Below the pieces are notes generated by a model that ran no database searches, was not told where the DNA came from, and saw only the letters and a list, made by a program, of their open reading frames with translations. A DNA stretch of 23,278 nucleotides, from NCBI GenBank assembly GCA_045535465.1, contig JAZSLS010000157.1, positions 1-23,278 on the forward strand. The letters run 5' to 3'. Position numbers and translations under genes: made by a program. Each line of letters begins with the position of its first letter. The first letter of the stretch is position 1. The stretch comes from SIG636 sp045535465. GTDB lineage: Bacteria; Bacillota; Clostridia; Oscillospirales; CAG-382. Below, in pieces: positions 6,804-14,242 of this stretch.

Positions 6804-7673
6804 GTGAAAAAAATAACTAAGGCTATCATTCCTGCCGCAGGTCTTGGCACACGTATGTTACCTATTGCAAAAAGTGTTCCTAAGGAAATGCTTCCGATAG
6901 TGGACAAGCCTTGTATGCAGTATCTGGTTGAAGAGGCTGCTGCTGCAGGTATTACGGATATACTTATTATAACAGGCCGTGGCAAAGAAGCCATTGAAGA
7001 CTATTTTGATTACAGCCTTGAATACAACACAAAGCTTTACGCTTCCGGTAAAGAACAACTTGTGGAACAACTTAACGCTATTGCAAATCTTGCAAACATC
7101 AGTTTTGTTCGCCAAAAGGAAGCTAAGGGGTTAGGCCACGCCGTTTACTGTGCTAAAAGCTTTGTAGGCGACGAACCTTTTGCCGTTTTATACGGTGATG
7201 ATGTTATTGTTTCAAAAACTCCCGTTGTTAAACAGCTTGCTGACGTTTATTACGAATACGGTCTTGGGGTAGCGGGCGTTAAAAAGGTTACACCGGAGCA
7301 AATAGTTAAATACTGCTCTTTGAAGGTGGATAATTTGCGTGATAACATATACAGTGTCAGCGATATGATAGAAAAACCTTCTCCCGATAAAATTTTTTCT
7401 CTATTTTCTATCTTAGGCAGAGTTGTTTTGCCCCCTGAAATATTCGATATCCTTGAAAACACACCCCGTGGTGCAAACAACGAAATTCAGCTTACCGATG
7501 CTATGTGTACTCTTGCGAGAAACAAAGGTATGACCGCTTGCGAATTTGAAGGTACAAGATACGATATTGGCTCTAAACTTGGAATGCTTGTTGCCAACAT
7601 CGAACAAGGTCTGTTACATCCCGAAACAGGCGAGGCTCTCAGAGAATACCTGAAAGCTTTAAAGTTGGATTAA
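6804..7673 (+). CDS. galU: UTP--glucose-1-phosphate uridylyltransferase
   Basis: 289 aa from the GTG at 6804, with AGGAGGG at 6788-6794; upstream in-frame codons lie within the preceding gene. It makes UDP-glucose from UTP and glucose-1-phosphate in the cytoplasm, for wall polymers, glycolipids or exopolysaccharide. The nucleotide-binding N-terminus reads IPAAGLGTRMLP and continues with KEMLPIVDKP, which is diagnostic for bacterial GalU. LYGDDV marks the metal/nucleotide site, IEKPSPDK the sugar-phosphate-binding loop, and YDIGSKLGMLVANIE the conserved end. Length is normal for the family. It sits between the mini sorting-signal gene (20-base gap) and a dCMP deaminase gene (15-base gap), in one transcription unit. 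Confidence 0.95.
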   Translation: MKKITKAIIPAAGLGTRMLPIAKSVPKEMLPIVDKPCMQYLVEEAAAAGITDILIITGRGKEAIEDYFDYSLEYNTKLYASGKEQLVEQLNAIANLANISFVRQKEAKGLGHAVYCAKSFVGDEPFAVLYGDDVIVSKTPVVKQLADVYYEYGLGVAGVKKVTPEQIVKYCSLKVDNLRDNIYSVSDMIEKPSPDKIFSLFSILGRVVLPPEIFDILENTPRGANNEIQLTDAMCTLARNKGMTACEFEGTRYDIGSKLGMLVANIEQGLLHPETGEALREYLKALKLD

Positions 7674-7688
7674 CGGAGGATATCGATT

Positions 7689-8174
7689 ATGGCGAGAATA
7701 AGCAAAGAAAACTATTATCTTAACATTGCAAAAACAGTTGCAGGTCGTGGAACTTGCATAAGAAGGAAGTTTGGCGCTATTATTGTCAAAGATGACGTTA
7801 TTATCTCCACAGGCTACGCAGGCGCCCCCAGAGGCAGAGTTAACTGTTGTGACCTTAATTATTGTTTGAGAGATAAAATGAACATTCCCAGAGGAGAAAG
7901 ATACGAGCTTTGCCGCTCCGTTCACGCAGAAGCCAACGCCATTATAGCCGCTTCAAGAGACCGTATGCTTGGTGCTACCCTTTACTTAGCTTGCATTGAC
8001 CCAAAGACTGGTGAAACCGTACCTGGTACGTGCTGTTGTCAGATGTGCAAACGAATGGTTATTAACGCAGGCATAGAAAAGGTTATTGTTATGGAAAATG
8101 ATGGCGAATTTACCGTTTACACTGTAAGCGATTGGATAGACAACGATGACTCTCTTGGACAGATAGGATACTAA
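7689..8174 (+). CDS. Deoxycytidylate (dCMP) deaminase, ComEB family
   Basis: 161 aa; ATG at 7689 with GGAGGA upstream. It converts dCMP to dUMP, feeding thymidylate synthesis. The zinc site is clear: HAEANAI with ligand His79 and proton-shuttle Glu81, then CCQMC with Cys117 and Cys120. The ComEB-type dCMP deaminases also have an upstream Cys-rich insertion, and here GYAGAPRGRVNCC followed by NYCLRD fits that. The stop is followed after one base by the start of the next gene, so translation is probably coupled. A competence role is known only by name in this family and is not implied. Confidence 0.92.
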   Translation: MARISKENYYLNIAKTVAGRGTCIRRKFGAIIVKDDVIISTGYAGAPRGRVNCCDLNYCLRDKMNIPRGERYELCRSVHAEANAIIAASRDRMLGATLYLACIDPKTGETVPGTCCCQMCKRMVINAGIEKVIVMENDGEFTVYTVSDWIDNDDSLGQIGY

Positions 8175-8175
8175 T

Positions 8176-8892
8176 ATGGCAAAAAATAACACCGCAGACG
8201 GAAAGCTTAAAGAAGCTTTCGGAATAATAGCCGTTATACTCGGTACGGGATTAATTTTATTATTGGTCTATCTACTTTCTCACTGTGAATTTGATAGAGC
8301 TCCTGATCCTCACAAGGGCAGCCTTGAATCAAATTACACCATCGTAGATGAGGAAAGTGGCATAAAATACATACGTTGCCCTCAAGGCATAGGTGCAAAC
8401 TTTATAAAGGACGAGTATCTTGCTATCGGTTCGGGCAATATTAAATTTTACACCATAGTCTTTGAAGACCCCACACGTTTTATATCCGAAGCAAAAGATG
8501 CTTTAGGCGGCACATACGTGTATCGCTCCGAAGACACCGAGGAAATAAAACTGGAAAACTATGCACCCATTTCAGCCGGTATATATAAAAACGATATAGA
8601 AATTGATAACTTTTACGTTAATAGCGTTGCTGAGGAATACAGTATCACTGACGGTTCTATGCTTACAGAACATATAAAAGAGGCGCTACTCACCAATAAA
8701 GATGTTGAACATACCGGCACATATACAGACGAAAACGATTTTCAAATAAGACTTTATTCGCAAAAATATCCGGGATTGTATTACGAGGTTTTATTTTTCA
8801 CTAACACTGACGGTGTTGCGTATTTGATGGATGGAGTCACAGGTAAAACCGTACTTTGTCCCGACATCGTCACGGTGGAAATGATAGGATAA
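8176..8892 (+). CDS. Unknown single-pass membrane protein
   Basis: 238 aa; ATG at 8176, one base after the deaminase stop. Residues 1-12 are polar, residues about 14-35 form one strong hydrophobic helix (FGIIAVILGTGLILLLVYLL), and the remaining 200 residues should lie outside the cell. That part is acidic and rich in Tyr, Ile and beta-branched residues, with no Cys pairs or catalytic motif I recognise (there is a single CP pair in KYIRCPQGIG). I cannot assign a family. The gene sits three bases before rimI within the galU-tsaD unit, so it is co-expressed with housekeeping genes. Its coding potential is supported by position, spacing and the clean membrane-anchor pattern. Confidence 0.8.
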   Translation: MAKNNTADGKLKEAFGIIAVILGTGLILLLVYLLSHCEFDRAPDPHKGSLESNYTIVDEESGIKYIRCPQGIGANFIKDEYLAIGSGNIKFYTIVFEDPTRFISEAKDALGGTYVYRSEDTEEIKLENYAPISAGIYKNDIEIDNFYVNSVAEEYSITDGSMLTEHIKEALLTNKDVEHTGTYTDENDFQIRLYSQKYPGLYYEVLFFTNTDGVAYLMDGVTGKTVLCPDIVTVEMIG

Positions 8893-8895
8893 GAT

Positions 8896-9336
8896 ATGGA
8901 TTATTGCAAAATAAGAGACGAACTTGCAGCCTCCGCCGCTTTGACGGAGGCAGCTTATCTTGATACAGCTTGGTCAGAAAAACAAATACGTGAAGTGATA
9001 TACAGAGATGACACCGTATATCTCGTTGCTTTAGATGGCGAAAAGCTTTGTGCGGTTATCAGCTGTGTTTTTTCACTTTATGAAGGAATGATTGAAAACC
9101 TTGCAGTTGAATGGGATTACAGAAGAAAGGGGCTGGCAACACAGTTGCTTTCACTAATTGAGCAAGAGGGAAGGAAACGCAAGGTAGAGCAGCTTGTGCT
9201 AGAGGTTGCCAGCCGAAACTCCTCCGCCGTAGCACTGTATAAAAAAGCAGGTTTTAAAAATGTTGGAGTCAGAAAAGGTTTTTACAGCAAACAAAACGAT
9301 GATGCCCTTGTTATGATAAAGGAGATTACACAATGA
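8896..9336 (+). CDS. rimI: GNAT acetyltransferase, RimI-like (ribosomal protein S18 N-acetyltransferase)
   Basis: 146 aa; ATG at 8896. The protein has the GNAT fold: IENLAVEWDYRRKGLATQLL contains the acetyl-CoA pyrophosphate-binding motif (RxxGxA), followed by LEVASRNSSAVALYKKAGF, typical of RimI. RimI acetylates the N-terminal alanine of ribosomal protein S18, although Firmicute members may act more broadly. Its 3' end overlaps the tsaD start as ATGA (9333-9336). The rimI-tsaD pairing is the common bacterial order, usually with tsaB (and often tsaE) just upstream. Here tsaB is absent from the window, its usual place being taken by the unknown membrane-protein gene. Confidence 0.88.
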   Translation: MDYCKIRDELAASAALTEAAYLDTAWSEKQIREVIYRDDTVYLVALDGEKLCAVISCVFSLYEGMIENLAVEWDYRRKGLATQLLSLIEQEGRKRKVEQLVLEVASRNSSAVALYKKAGFKNVGVRKGFYSKQNDDALVMIKEITQ

Positions 9337-10343
9337 AAATATTAGGCATAGAAAGCTCCTGCGATGAAACTGCAGCGGCAATTGTCGAAGATGGTCGCAA
9401 GGTTTGGTCAAGCGTGGTTGCTTCTCAAGTAGACGTTCACGCTTTGTACGGTGGTGTTGTACCCGAAATAGCCTCCAGAGCCCATACCGAGGCACTTTGC
9501 GGAGTAGTTAATGAAGCCTTAGAAAAAGCGTCCTTGACCTTAGATGATATTGATGCGATTGCTGTTACTTACGCTCCCGGTCTCATCGGCGCATTACTTA
9601 CGGGCCTTAGCTTTGCAAAAGGTCTTGCTTACAGCAGCGGAAAGGTTTTAGTTCCTGTTCATCATATCAGAGGACATATAGCCGCTAATTACATTATGTA
9701 CCCAGAGTTAAAACCGCCCTTTATCGCTTTGGTGGTAAGCGGAGGACATACATCGCTCATAAAGGTTGAGGATTATACCAAAATGCACACCATAGGTGTT
9801 ACCCGTGACGATGCAGCCGGTGAAGCCTTTGATAAAGCAGCCAGAGTTTTAGGACTCCCCTACCCCGGCGGTGCGGCTATGGATAAGCTTGCTGCTGAGG
9901 GCGACAAAAAACGCTTTCATTTTACGATCGGAAAAGTACACGATGCCGAATATGACTTTAGCTTTTCGGGGCTTAAAACAGCAGTTATTAACCTTGTGCA
10001 TACTATGGAAATGCGAGGCGAAAAAATAGAAGGCACACTTAAAGCAGATATAGCTGCGTCTTTTACTGAAGCAGCAGTCAAAACCGTTTGCAAAGGGGTT
10101 GAAAAGTTATACGAAAATGGTGAGGTTCTACCTCTTGTTCTTTCCGGTGGCGTTGCAGCAAACAGCCATTTGCGTTCTGCTTTAAAGGAGCTTACCGATA
10201 AAGCAAAAGTTGGCTTTTTTGTTCCGCCTTTATCCCTTTGCGGTGACAACGCACAAATGGTTGCTTCTCAAGGATATTACGAATTTTTGGCAGGAAAAAG
10301 AGCCAGCCTTGACCAAAATGCATACGCCTGTATGGAAGCGTAA
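9333..10343 (+). CDS. tsaD: tRNA N6-adenosine threonylcarbamoyltransferase TsaD
   Basis: 336 aa; ATG at 9333. TsaD transfers the threonylcarbamoyl group to A37 of ANN-decoding tRNAs, working with TsaB, TsaC and TsaE. The start MKILGIESSCDETAAA is the family signature of the ASKHA ATPase fold. The metal-binding HxxxH is HHIRGHIAANY with His111 and His115, the same positions as in E. coli TsaD. VVSGGHTSL, DAAGEAFDKAARVLGLPYPGG and VLSGGVAANSHLR are also intact. Length is normal. It is the last gene of the unit that starts at the 6535 promoter; I see no strong terminator directly after it. Confidence 0.97.
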   Translation: MKILGIESSCDETAAAIVEDGRKVWSSVVASQVDVHALYGGVVPEIASRAHTEALCGVVNEALEKASLTLDDIDAIAVTYAPGLIGALLTGLSFAKGLAYSSGKVLVPVHHIRGHIAANYIMYPELKPPFIALVVSGGHTSLIKVEDYTKMHTIGVTRDDAAGEAFDKAARVLGLPYPGGAAMDKLAAEGDKKRFHFTIGKVHDAEYDFSFSGLKTAVINLVHTMEMRGEKIEGTLKADIAASFTEAAVKTVCKGVEKLYENGEVLPLVLSGGVAANSHLRSALKELTDKAKVGFFVPPLSLCGDNAQMVASQGYYEFLAGKRASLDQNAYACMEA

Positions 10344-10576
10344 CGCATCATTAAACACAGGTTGTATAATCAACAGCGCTACATAATGCGGAGCAAAAAT
10401 GCGGGAAACTTGTAGGGTTGTTCGGGTTATATAAGCAAGAATGACGAGTTTTAGCCGTTTTTGCGACGACAGAATGTGGGAAAGTGTGTGGAAAATGCGG
10501 ATTTTTCCCAAAACACCTAAAAATGCAACAATATTATGTAAAGTGATACAATGCAAATCTTGGAGGAATTTAAACA
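10344..10576. other. Intergenic region between tsaD and the dehydrogenase gene
   Basis: 233 bases without a convincing gene. TATAAT occurs at 10365-10370 but lacks a partner -35. A 7-bp inverted repeat (TGGGAAA 10477-10483, TTTCCCA 10504-10510) encloses a 20-base loop and is weak. A minus-strand open frame crosses the region and runs into tsaD antisense; I do not accept it. A likely promoter lies at the right end. Confidence 0.5.
10544..10552 (+). promoter_or_regulatory. Possible extended -10 promoter for the dehydrogenase gene
   Basis: TG (10544-10545), one base, then TACAAT (10547-10552) make an extended -10 element. The -35 position (10524-10529, TGCAAC) is poor. The resulting leader would be short, with GGAGG at 10562-10566. 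Confidence 0.4.
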
Positions 10577-11740
10577 ATGAGTGACAAATTTTATGCAGAA
10601 AAACAAGCAGCGCTTAAACATTTCGAAACCTTGCTTGACGAGCAGCTTGAAAGAGCAGAACGAATTAAATCGGTGAAGGATTTTGTTGACTACCAAAATC
10701 TGGATAAGCTTATAATCGGCGTATGCGGCGGTGACGGTATCGGTCCTTATATTTGCAAGGTTAGTCGCAATGTTCTTGAATATATGCTTAGCGATGAAAT
10801 AGCAGCAGGCAAGGTAGAGATTAAAAACATAGACGGCCTTACTATTGAAAACCGTGCAGCAGTAAACAAGGCTATCCCCGATGACGTTATGGCAGAACTT
10901 AAAACTTGTCACGTCATCCTCAAAGGCCCAACCACTACCCCCAGACAAGGTGATCCGTGGCCCAATATAGAAAGCGCAAACGTTGCTATGCGTAAAGAAC
11001 TTGACCTTTTTGCAAATATGCGTCCCGTAAAAGTTCCTTCTCTTGGAATAGATTGGACTTTCTTCCGTGAAAACACCGAAGGCGGCTATGCAGTTGGTAG
11101 TAAGGGTATAAAGGTAAACGATGACCTCGCTATGGACTTTGTTGTTACAACCACCGAAGGTACCGAAAGAATAGCACGCCTTGCCTTTGAATATGCCCGC
11201 AAAAACGGAATTAACCGTGTAGACGTTGTTACCAAGGCAAACGTTATTAAAACCACAGACGGGAAATTTTTAAACATATGCAAGGAAATAGGAAAGGAAT
11301 ATCCTGAAATAGCTTTGGAAGACTGGTACATTGACATAATGACCGCAAAGCTAATCGACGAAAAACGCAGACGTGATTTCCGTGTTATGATACTTCCCAA
11401 CCTATACGGTGATATTCTCACCGACGAAGCAGCCGAAATTCAGGGTGGTGTCGGCACTGCAGGCAGTGCAAACATTGGTAAGCGTTATGCGATGTTTGAA
11501 GCCATTCACGGAAGTGCGCCTCGTATGGTTAATGAAGGCCGAGCACAGTATGCCGACCCTTGCTCAATGCTTCGTGCAGTAGTTATGCTCCTCCGCCATA
11601 TAGGCAGAATAGAAAAAGCAGAAAAGCTTGAAAAAGCTCTTGACGTATGTATGTTTGAGGAAGCTAAGATTAAGATTACCGGCAGAGCAGACGGCGCAAC
11701 AAATGCCGAGTTTGCCGAATACGTAATGTCTAAGCTTTAA
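10577..11740 (+). CDS. NAD-dependent isocitrate/isopropylmalate dehydrogenase family protein
   Basis: 387 aa; ATG at 10577 with GGAGGA at 10562-10567. A beta-decarboxylating dehydrogenase, probably isocitrate to 2-oxoglutarate. The IDH-like substrate loop is SANVAMRKELDLFANMRPVK, with the Ser-x-Asn and two Arg residues that bind isocitrate in IDHs. ENTEGGYAVG holds the catalytic-region Tyr, VVTKANVIKTTDG holds the catalytic Lys, and GDILTDEAAEIQGG holds the metal-binding Asp residues. The cofactor loop IHGSAPRMV fits the NAD-type pattern. An N-terminal extension of about 45 residues precedes the dinucleotide-fold start (IIGVCGGDGIGP). Isopropylmalate or homoisocitrate as substrate is possible but less likely, and no leucine genes are adjacent. 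It is a single-gene unit ending in a strong terminator. Confidence 0.85.
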   Translation: MSDKFYAEKQAALKHFETLLDEQLERAERIKSVKDFVDYQNLDKLIIGVCGGDGIGPYICKVSRNVLEYMLSDEIAAGKVEIKNIDGLTIENRAAVNKAIPDDVMAELKTCHVILKGPTTTPRQGDPWPNIESANVAMRKELDLFANMRPVKVPSLGIDWTFFRENTEGGYAVGSKGIKVNDDLAMDFVVTTTEGTERIARLAFEYARKNGINRVDVVTKANVIKTTDGKFLNICKEIGKEYPEIALEDWYIDIMTAKLIDEKRRRDFRVMILPNLYGDILTDEAAEIQGGVGTAGSANIGKRYAMFEAIHGSAPRMVNEGRAQYADPCSMLRAVVMLLRHIGRIEKAEKLEKALDVCMFEEAKIKITGRADGATNAEFAEYVMSKL

Positions 11741-11746
11741 AAAATT

Positions 11747-11785
11747 AAAACCCTCTCTTAAATCTGTTGATTTAGAGAGGGTTTT
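11747..11785. terminator. Bidirectional terminator between converging genes
   Basis: Arms 11747-11764 and 11769-11785 pair with one bulged base around TGTT. The + strand side ends in GGGTTTTG and the minus side in a T-rich tract (complement of AAAATTAAAA). It serves the dehydrogenase gene and the converging VTT-domain gene. Confidence 0.9.
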
Positions 11786-11794
11786 GTGTTAGAA

Positions 11795-12505
11795 TCATTT
11801 AAGAGCTTCGTTATTTTGTTTTTGTTGTTTTCGGTCCAGCATCTTATTATACACAACTATACCGCAAACACTTATTAAAGCAGTTATCCCAAAAACCACT
11901 ATGCTTGTTTTATAATTTTCCTCCATAACGTAATAGCCTACCAACGCAGAGGACAAAACGGAAGGAATACGGGCTATAAGTGACAGCGCAAGAAATTCCC
12001 CTAACCTAATACGGGTAAGCCCTATAAAATAGGTTAAAATATCCTTTGGAGTTCCGGGAATAAAAAACAGCAGAAATATCACGAACTTAAGCTTCTTTTC
12101 GCTATTTAGAAAACGTAGGTTGTCTATCTTTGCAGGGTCAACAAACAAGCTAACCATTTTTATCCCAAAGCGTTTTGTTAAAAGAAAAACCGCAGAGGTT
12201 GCAATTGATATGCCTAAAAGACATATTAAAGTACCTCCAAACCACCCAAAAGCACATCCTGCACCAATTTCAACAAATTCCCCGGGGATAAACGCAACAA
12301 AAACCTGCAACACCTGTATTCCCAACGCTACAAGGTATCCTTTCCAACCAAAGCTTTCAATATAAGTCTTAAAGCCTTCGGGCGTGCGAATATCATTTTT
12401 AATACCATTCCATATAAACATTGCTAAGGCAGAAACCAAAGCAACGACTACAAGAAAGGATATCACAGATATAATACGCTTTGTTTTTAATGATTGTGTT
12501 TTCAT
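11795..12505 (-). CDS. TVP38/TMEM64 (VTT-domain, DedA-like) membrane protein
   Basis: 236 aa. It is polytopic, with an N-terminal helix (about 10-32) and the VTT domain (about 55-195). The domain's two signature re-entrant regions are visible: FIPGEFVEIGAGCAFGWFGG in the first half and FFIPGTPKDILTYFIG followed by ARIPSVLSSALVG in the second. A C-terminal helix and a KQQKQN-rich tail follow. VTT proteins are linked to phospholipid scrambling or flipping; DedA relatives act on undecaprenyl phosphate or phosphatidylethanolamine. The exact lipid cannot be told from sequence. Its ATG overlaps the stop of the DUF6062 gene (12502-12505), so the two are translated together. Confidence 0.88.
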   Translation of the reverse strand: MKTQSLKTKRIISVISFLVVVALVSALAMFIWNGIKNDIRTPEGFKTYIESFGWKGYLVALGIQVLQVFVAFIPGEFVEIGAGCAFGWFGGTLICLLGISIATSAVFLLTKRFGIKMVSLFVDPAKIDNLRFLNSEKKLKFVIFLLFFIPGTPKDILTYFIGLTRIRLGEFLALSLIARIPSVLSSALVGYYVMEENYKTSIVVFGITALISVCGIVVYNKMLDRKQQKQNNEALK

Positions 12506-13185
12506 TTTGACGTCAAAAATGCGATAGCGCGTTCAATCGCATCCTTGGAATCATACCAAGGCTCATTCTCGTAAAGATAATCAAATTTCTTGCAAAACCA
12601 AGAAACGTCATCTTTAAGCTTATTAAGATAGTTTTCTACTATCTTTGCTGCATCTGCCGCCATTTGAGTATTGTAAGGCTTATGCATATGAGTGCTTTCC
12701 TCAAGAAGACGATGGTAATGAGGCAAGCACAAACGTTTTCTTGCGGCAAACTTTTTTCTAAACGCTTCTTCCCTTTCATACAGAACAGCAGCCGTGCTTA
12801 TCATAGCGGAAAAATTATTCTCTATACGATCACAGATATAACAAGTTTTTTCCAGTTCTCCTATCTTTTTTCTTGGAGAAGCGGTCTTATCCCTTGACAG
12901 GATTCCGCCAAGCTTAACGTCTTTTTTAAGCTCCTCCAAATGACTTTCAAGTATAAGGGCAAGCCCCAAACGGTTTTTGCGAGTGATAAGCATATGAAAA
13001 TGCTCTGCACAAAAGCCCTTTTCGTTTGTTTGAATTCTTACATCAGGCTCCATCATAGAAGCCCCCAATATCAGTGTAAGCTCATCCTCTTGCAGTTTTT
13101 CATAAAGAGAACAAAACGGACATTTGTCGCTTTCATCGTCAAAGGCTTCGTTAACAGGGATTGTATATATGTGTTCTTTCATCAT
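12502..13185 (-). CDS. DUF6062-like protein with two CxxC/CxxH zinc-binding modules
   Basis: 227 aa, soluble. Two matching modules are visible: Cys22, Cys25, Cys59, His62 (CPFC and CAEH) and Cys115, Cys118, Cys153, His156 (CYIC and CLPH). The spacing is almost identical (34 and 35 residues from second to third ligand), which suggests an internal duplication of a treble-clef-like zinc site. Helical, charged segments follow each module. The resemblance to the uncharacterised DUF6062 family is from memory of its CPFC start; no function is known. Two ATGs in a row occur at the start; GGACGGTG lies just upstream. It is transcribed from the promoter at 13209-13237 and coupled to the VTT-domain gene. 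Confidence 0.8.
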   Translation of the reverse strand: MMKEHIYTIPVNEAFDDESDKCPFCSLYEKLQEDELTLILGASMMEPDVRIQTNEKGFCAEHFHMLITRKNRLGLALILESHLEELKKDVKLGGILSRDKTASPRKKIGELEKTCYICDRIENNFSAMISTAAVLYEREEAFRKKFAARKRLCLPHYHRLLEESTHMHKPYNTQMAADAAKIVENYLNKLKDDVSWFCKKFDYLYENEPWYDSKDAIERAIAFLTSK

Positions 13186-13208
13186 TTCACCGTCCTTTCG
13201 GCGGTAAT

Positions 13209-13237
13209 ATTATACAGTAGTTTTCAAAAAATTTCAA
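13209..13237 (-). promoter_or_regulatory. Sigma-A promoter for the DUF6062-VTT pair
   Basis: On the minus strand TTGAAA (13232-13237), a 17-bp spacer and TATAAT (13209-13214). Transcription starts about 15-20 bases before the ATG, giving a very short leader. The region is shared with the divergent glycosylase gene. Confidence 0.85.
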
Positions 13238-13258
13238 GTGTTAATTTAGGAGACGGAT

Positions 13259-14098
13259 ATGACAACAAAAGAACTTTCAGGCGGGGTTTTGATAACCGAA
13301 TGTGACATTGACCTTTTTAAAACCTTTGACTGTGGCCAGTGCTTCCGTTTTGACACTACCGACGGCAAAATCTTTCGTGGTGTTGCCTGTGGAAGGCTTG
13401 TGGTTTTAAATAGCACAGAGGACGGTTTTTTTATTGAGAATATGAACTTAGATGTATTCAACCGTGAATTTGCAAATTTCCTTGACCTTAACAGAAATTA
13501 CGAAGATATACACCTTACCTTATCCAAGTCAAACATTCACAAGGATGCATTAATAAGCGGTAAGGGAATACATATATTAAGACAAGACCCTTGGGAAACG
13601 CTTTGTTCGTTTATAATATCGCAAAACAATAACATACCAAGGATAAAAAAGATAATCAATGCCCTTTGCTCCCTATGCGGCGATAAAATAGCAGAAGATG
13701 TGTATGACTTTCCTTCCGCTGAAAAAGTTGCGGGGTTAGGCATTGAAGGACTTGCTAAGATTAAAGTAGGGTTTAGAGATAAATATATCCTCGATGCGGC
13801 CGAAAAAGTAGCTAGCGGAAAACTAAACCTTGACTCTCTTTATGAAGTAAGCCTTGACGAAGCCGTAAAAACGCTGTGCACCGTTAAAGGAGTAGGTCCT
13901 AAAGTTGCAGGATGCGTTGCCCTATTTGGATTAGGACATATGAACTCCTTCCCCGTAGACGTATGGATAAAAAAGGTTATTGATAAATACTACGACGAAA
14001 GCTTTACCCCAAACATATTTGGTGAATATGCGGGTATAGCACAGCAATATCTTTTTTATCACGAAAGATATTTAACTAAACAAACTGTTAAAAACTAA
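13259..14098 (+). CDS. OGG1-type 8-oxoguanine DNA glycosylase
   Basis: 279 aa; ATG at 13259 with AGGAGA just upstream. It excises 8-oxoguanine and cuts the strand by beta-elimination. An N-terminal TBP-like domain (about 1-100; FDCGQCFRF is the family hallmark) precedes the HhH-GPD domain. The hairpin VKGVGPKVAGC carries catalytic Lys215, and PVDVWIKK carries Asp234; the 19-residue spacing equals that of human OGG1 Lys249 and Asp268. DPWETLCSFIISQNNNIPRI matches the conserved QNN substrate region. This is the eukaryote-like OGG1 form that Clostridia commonly have in place of MutM. It diverges from the DUF6062 gene over a 73-base gap. Confidence 0.92.
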   Translation: MTTKELSGGVLITECDIDLFKTFDCGQCFRFDTTDGKIFRGVACGRLVVLNSTEDGFFIENMNLDVFNREFANFLDLNRNYEDIHLTLSKSNIHKDALISGKGIHILRQDPWETLCSFIISQNNNIPRIKKIINALCSLCGDKIAEDVYDFPSAEKVAGLGIEGLAKIKVGFRDKYILDAAEKVASGKLNLDSLYEVSLDEAVKTLCTVKGVGPKVAGCVALFGLGHMNSFPVDVWIKKVIDKYYDESFTPNIFGEYAGIAQQYLFYHERYLTKQTVKN

Positions 14099-14181
14099 GG
14101 TGTACAAAAGCAAAACAATGCTAACGCAAACGCAAGGGAGTATACCAAGCAGTATTCTTTTAACAAAACGTTTCATAAAGA

Positions 14182-14225
14182 AGCCCCTTTCCTTTTTGGT
14201 TAGTATAACCAATAGAAAAGGGGCT
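14182..14225. terminator. Branched bidirectional terminator
   Basis: AGCCCCTTT (14182-14190) pairs with AAAGGGGCT (14217-14225), enclosing an inner hairpin GGTTA/TAACC (14198-14210). T-rich bases lie on both outer sides. It separates the converging glycosylase and GHL10 genes. Bases 14099-14181 before it show no gene. Confidence 0.8.
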
Positions 14226-14242
14226 ATTCTTATTAATTGGAT

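Noticed and set aside
10477..10510. TTTTCCACA-like and TTTCCCACA-like strings suggesting DnaA boxes
   Set aside because: Only two imperfect matches, no replication genes nearby and no AT-rich unwinding element, so an origin is not supported.
10230..10577. Minus-strand open frame across the tsaD-dehydrogenase gap
   Set aside because: About a third is antisense tsaD, the rest is unsupported by a ribosome site or any recognisable motif.
10517..10948. Minus-strand open frame of 143 codons
   Set aside because: Antisense to the start of the dehydrogenase gene, with no domain pattern and no start signals.
14099..14181. Possible small gene or RNA after the glycosylase
   Set aside because: No start plus ribosome-site pair and no tRNA-like fold visible; only the terminator that follows is supported.
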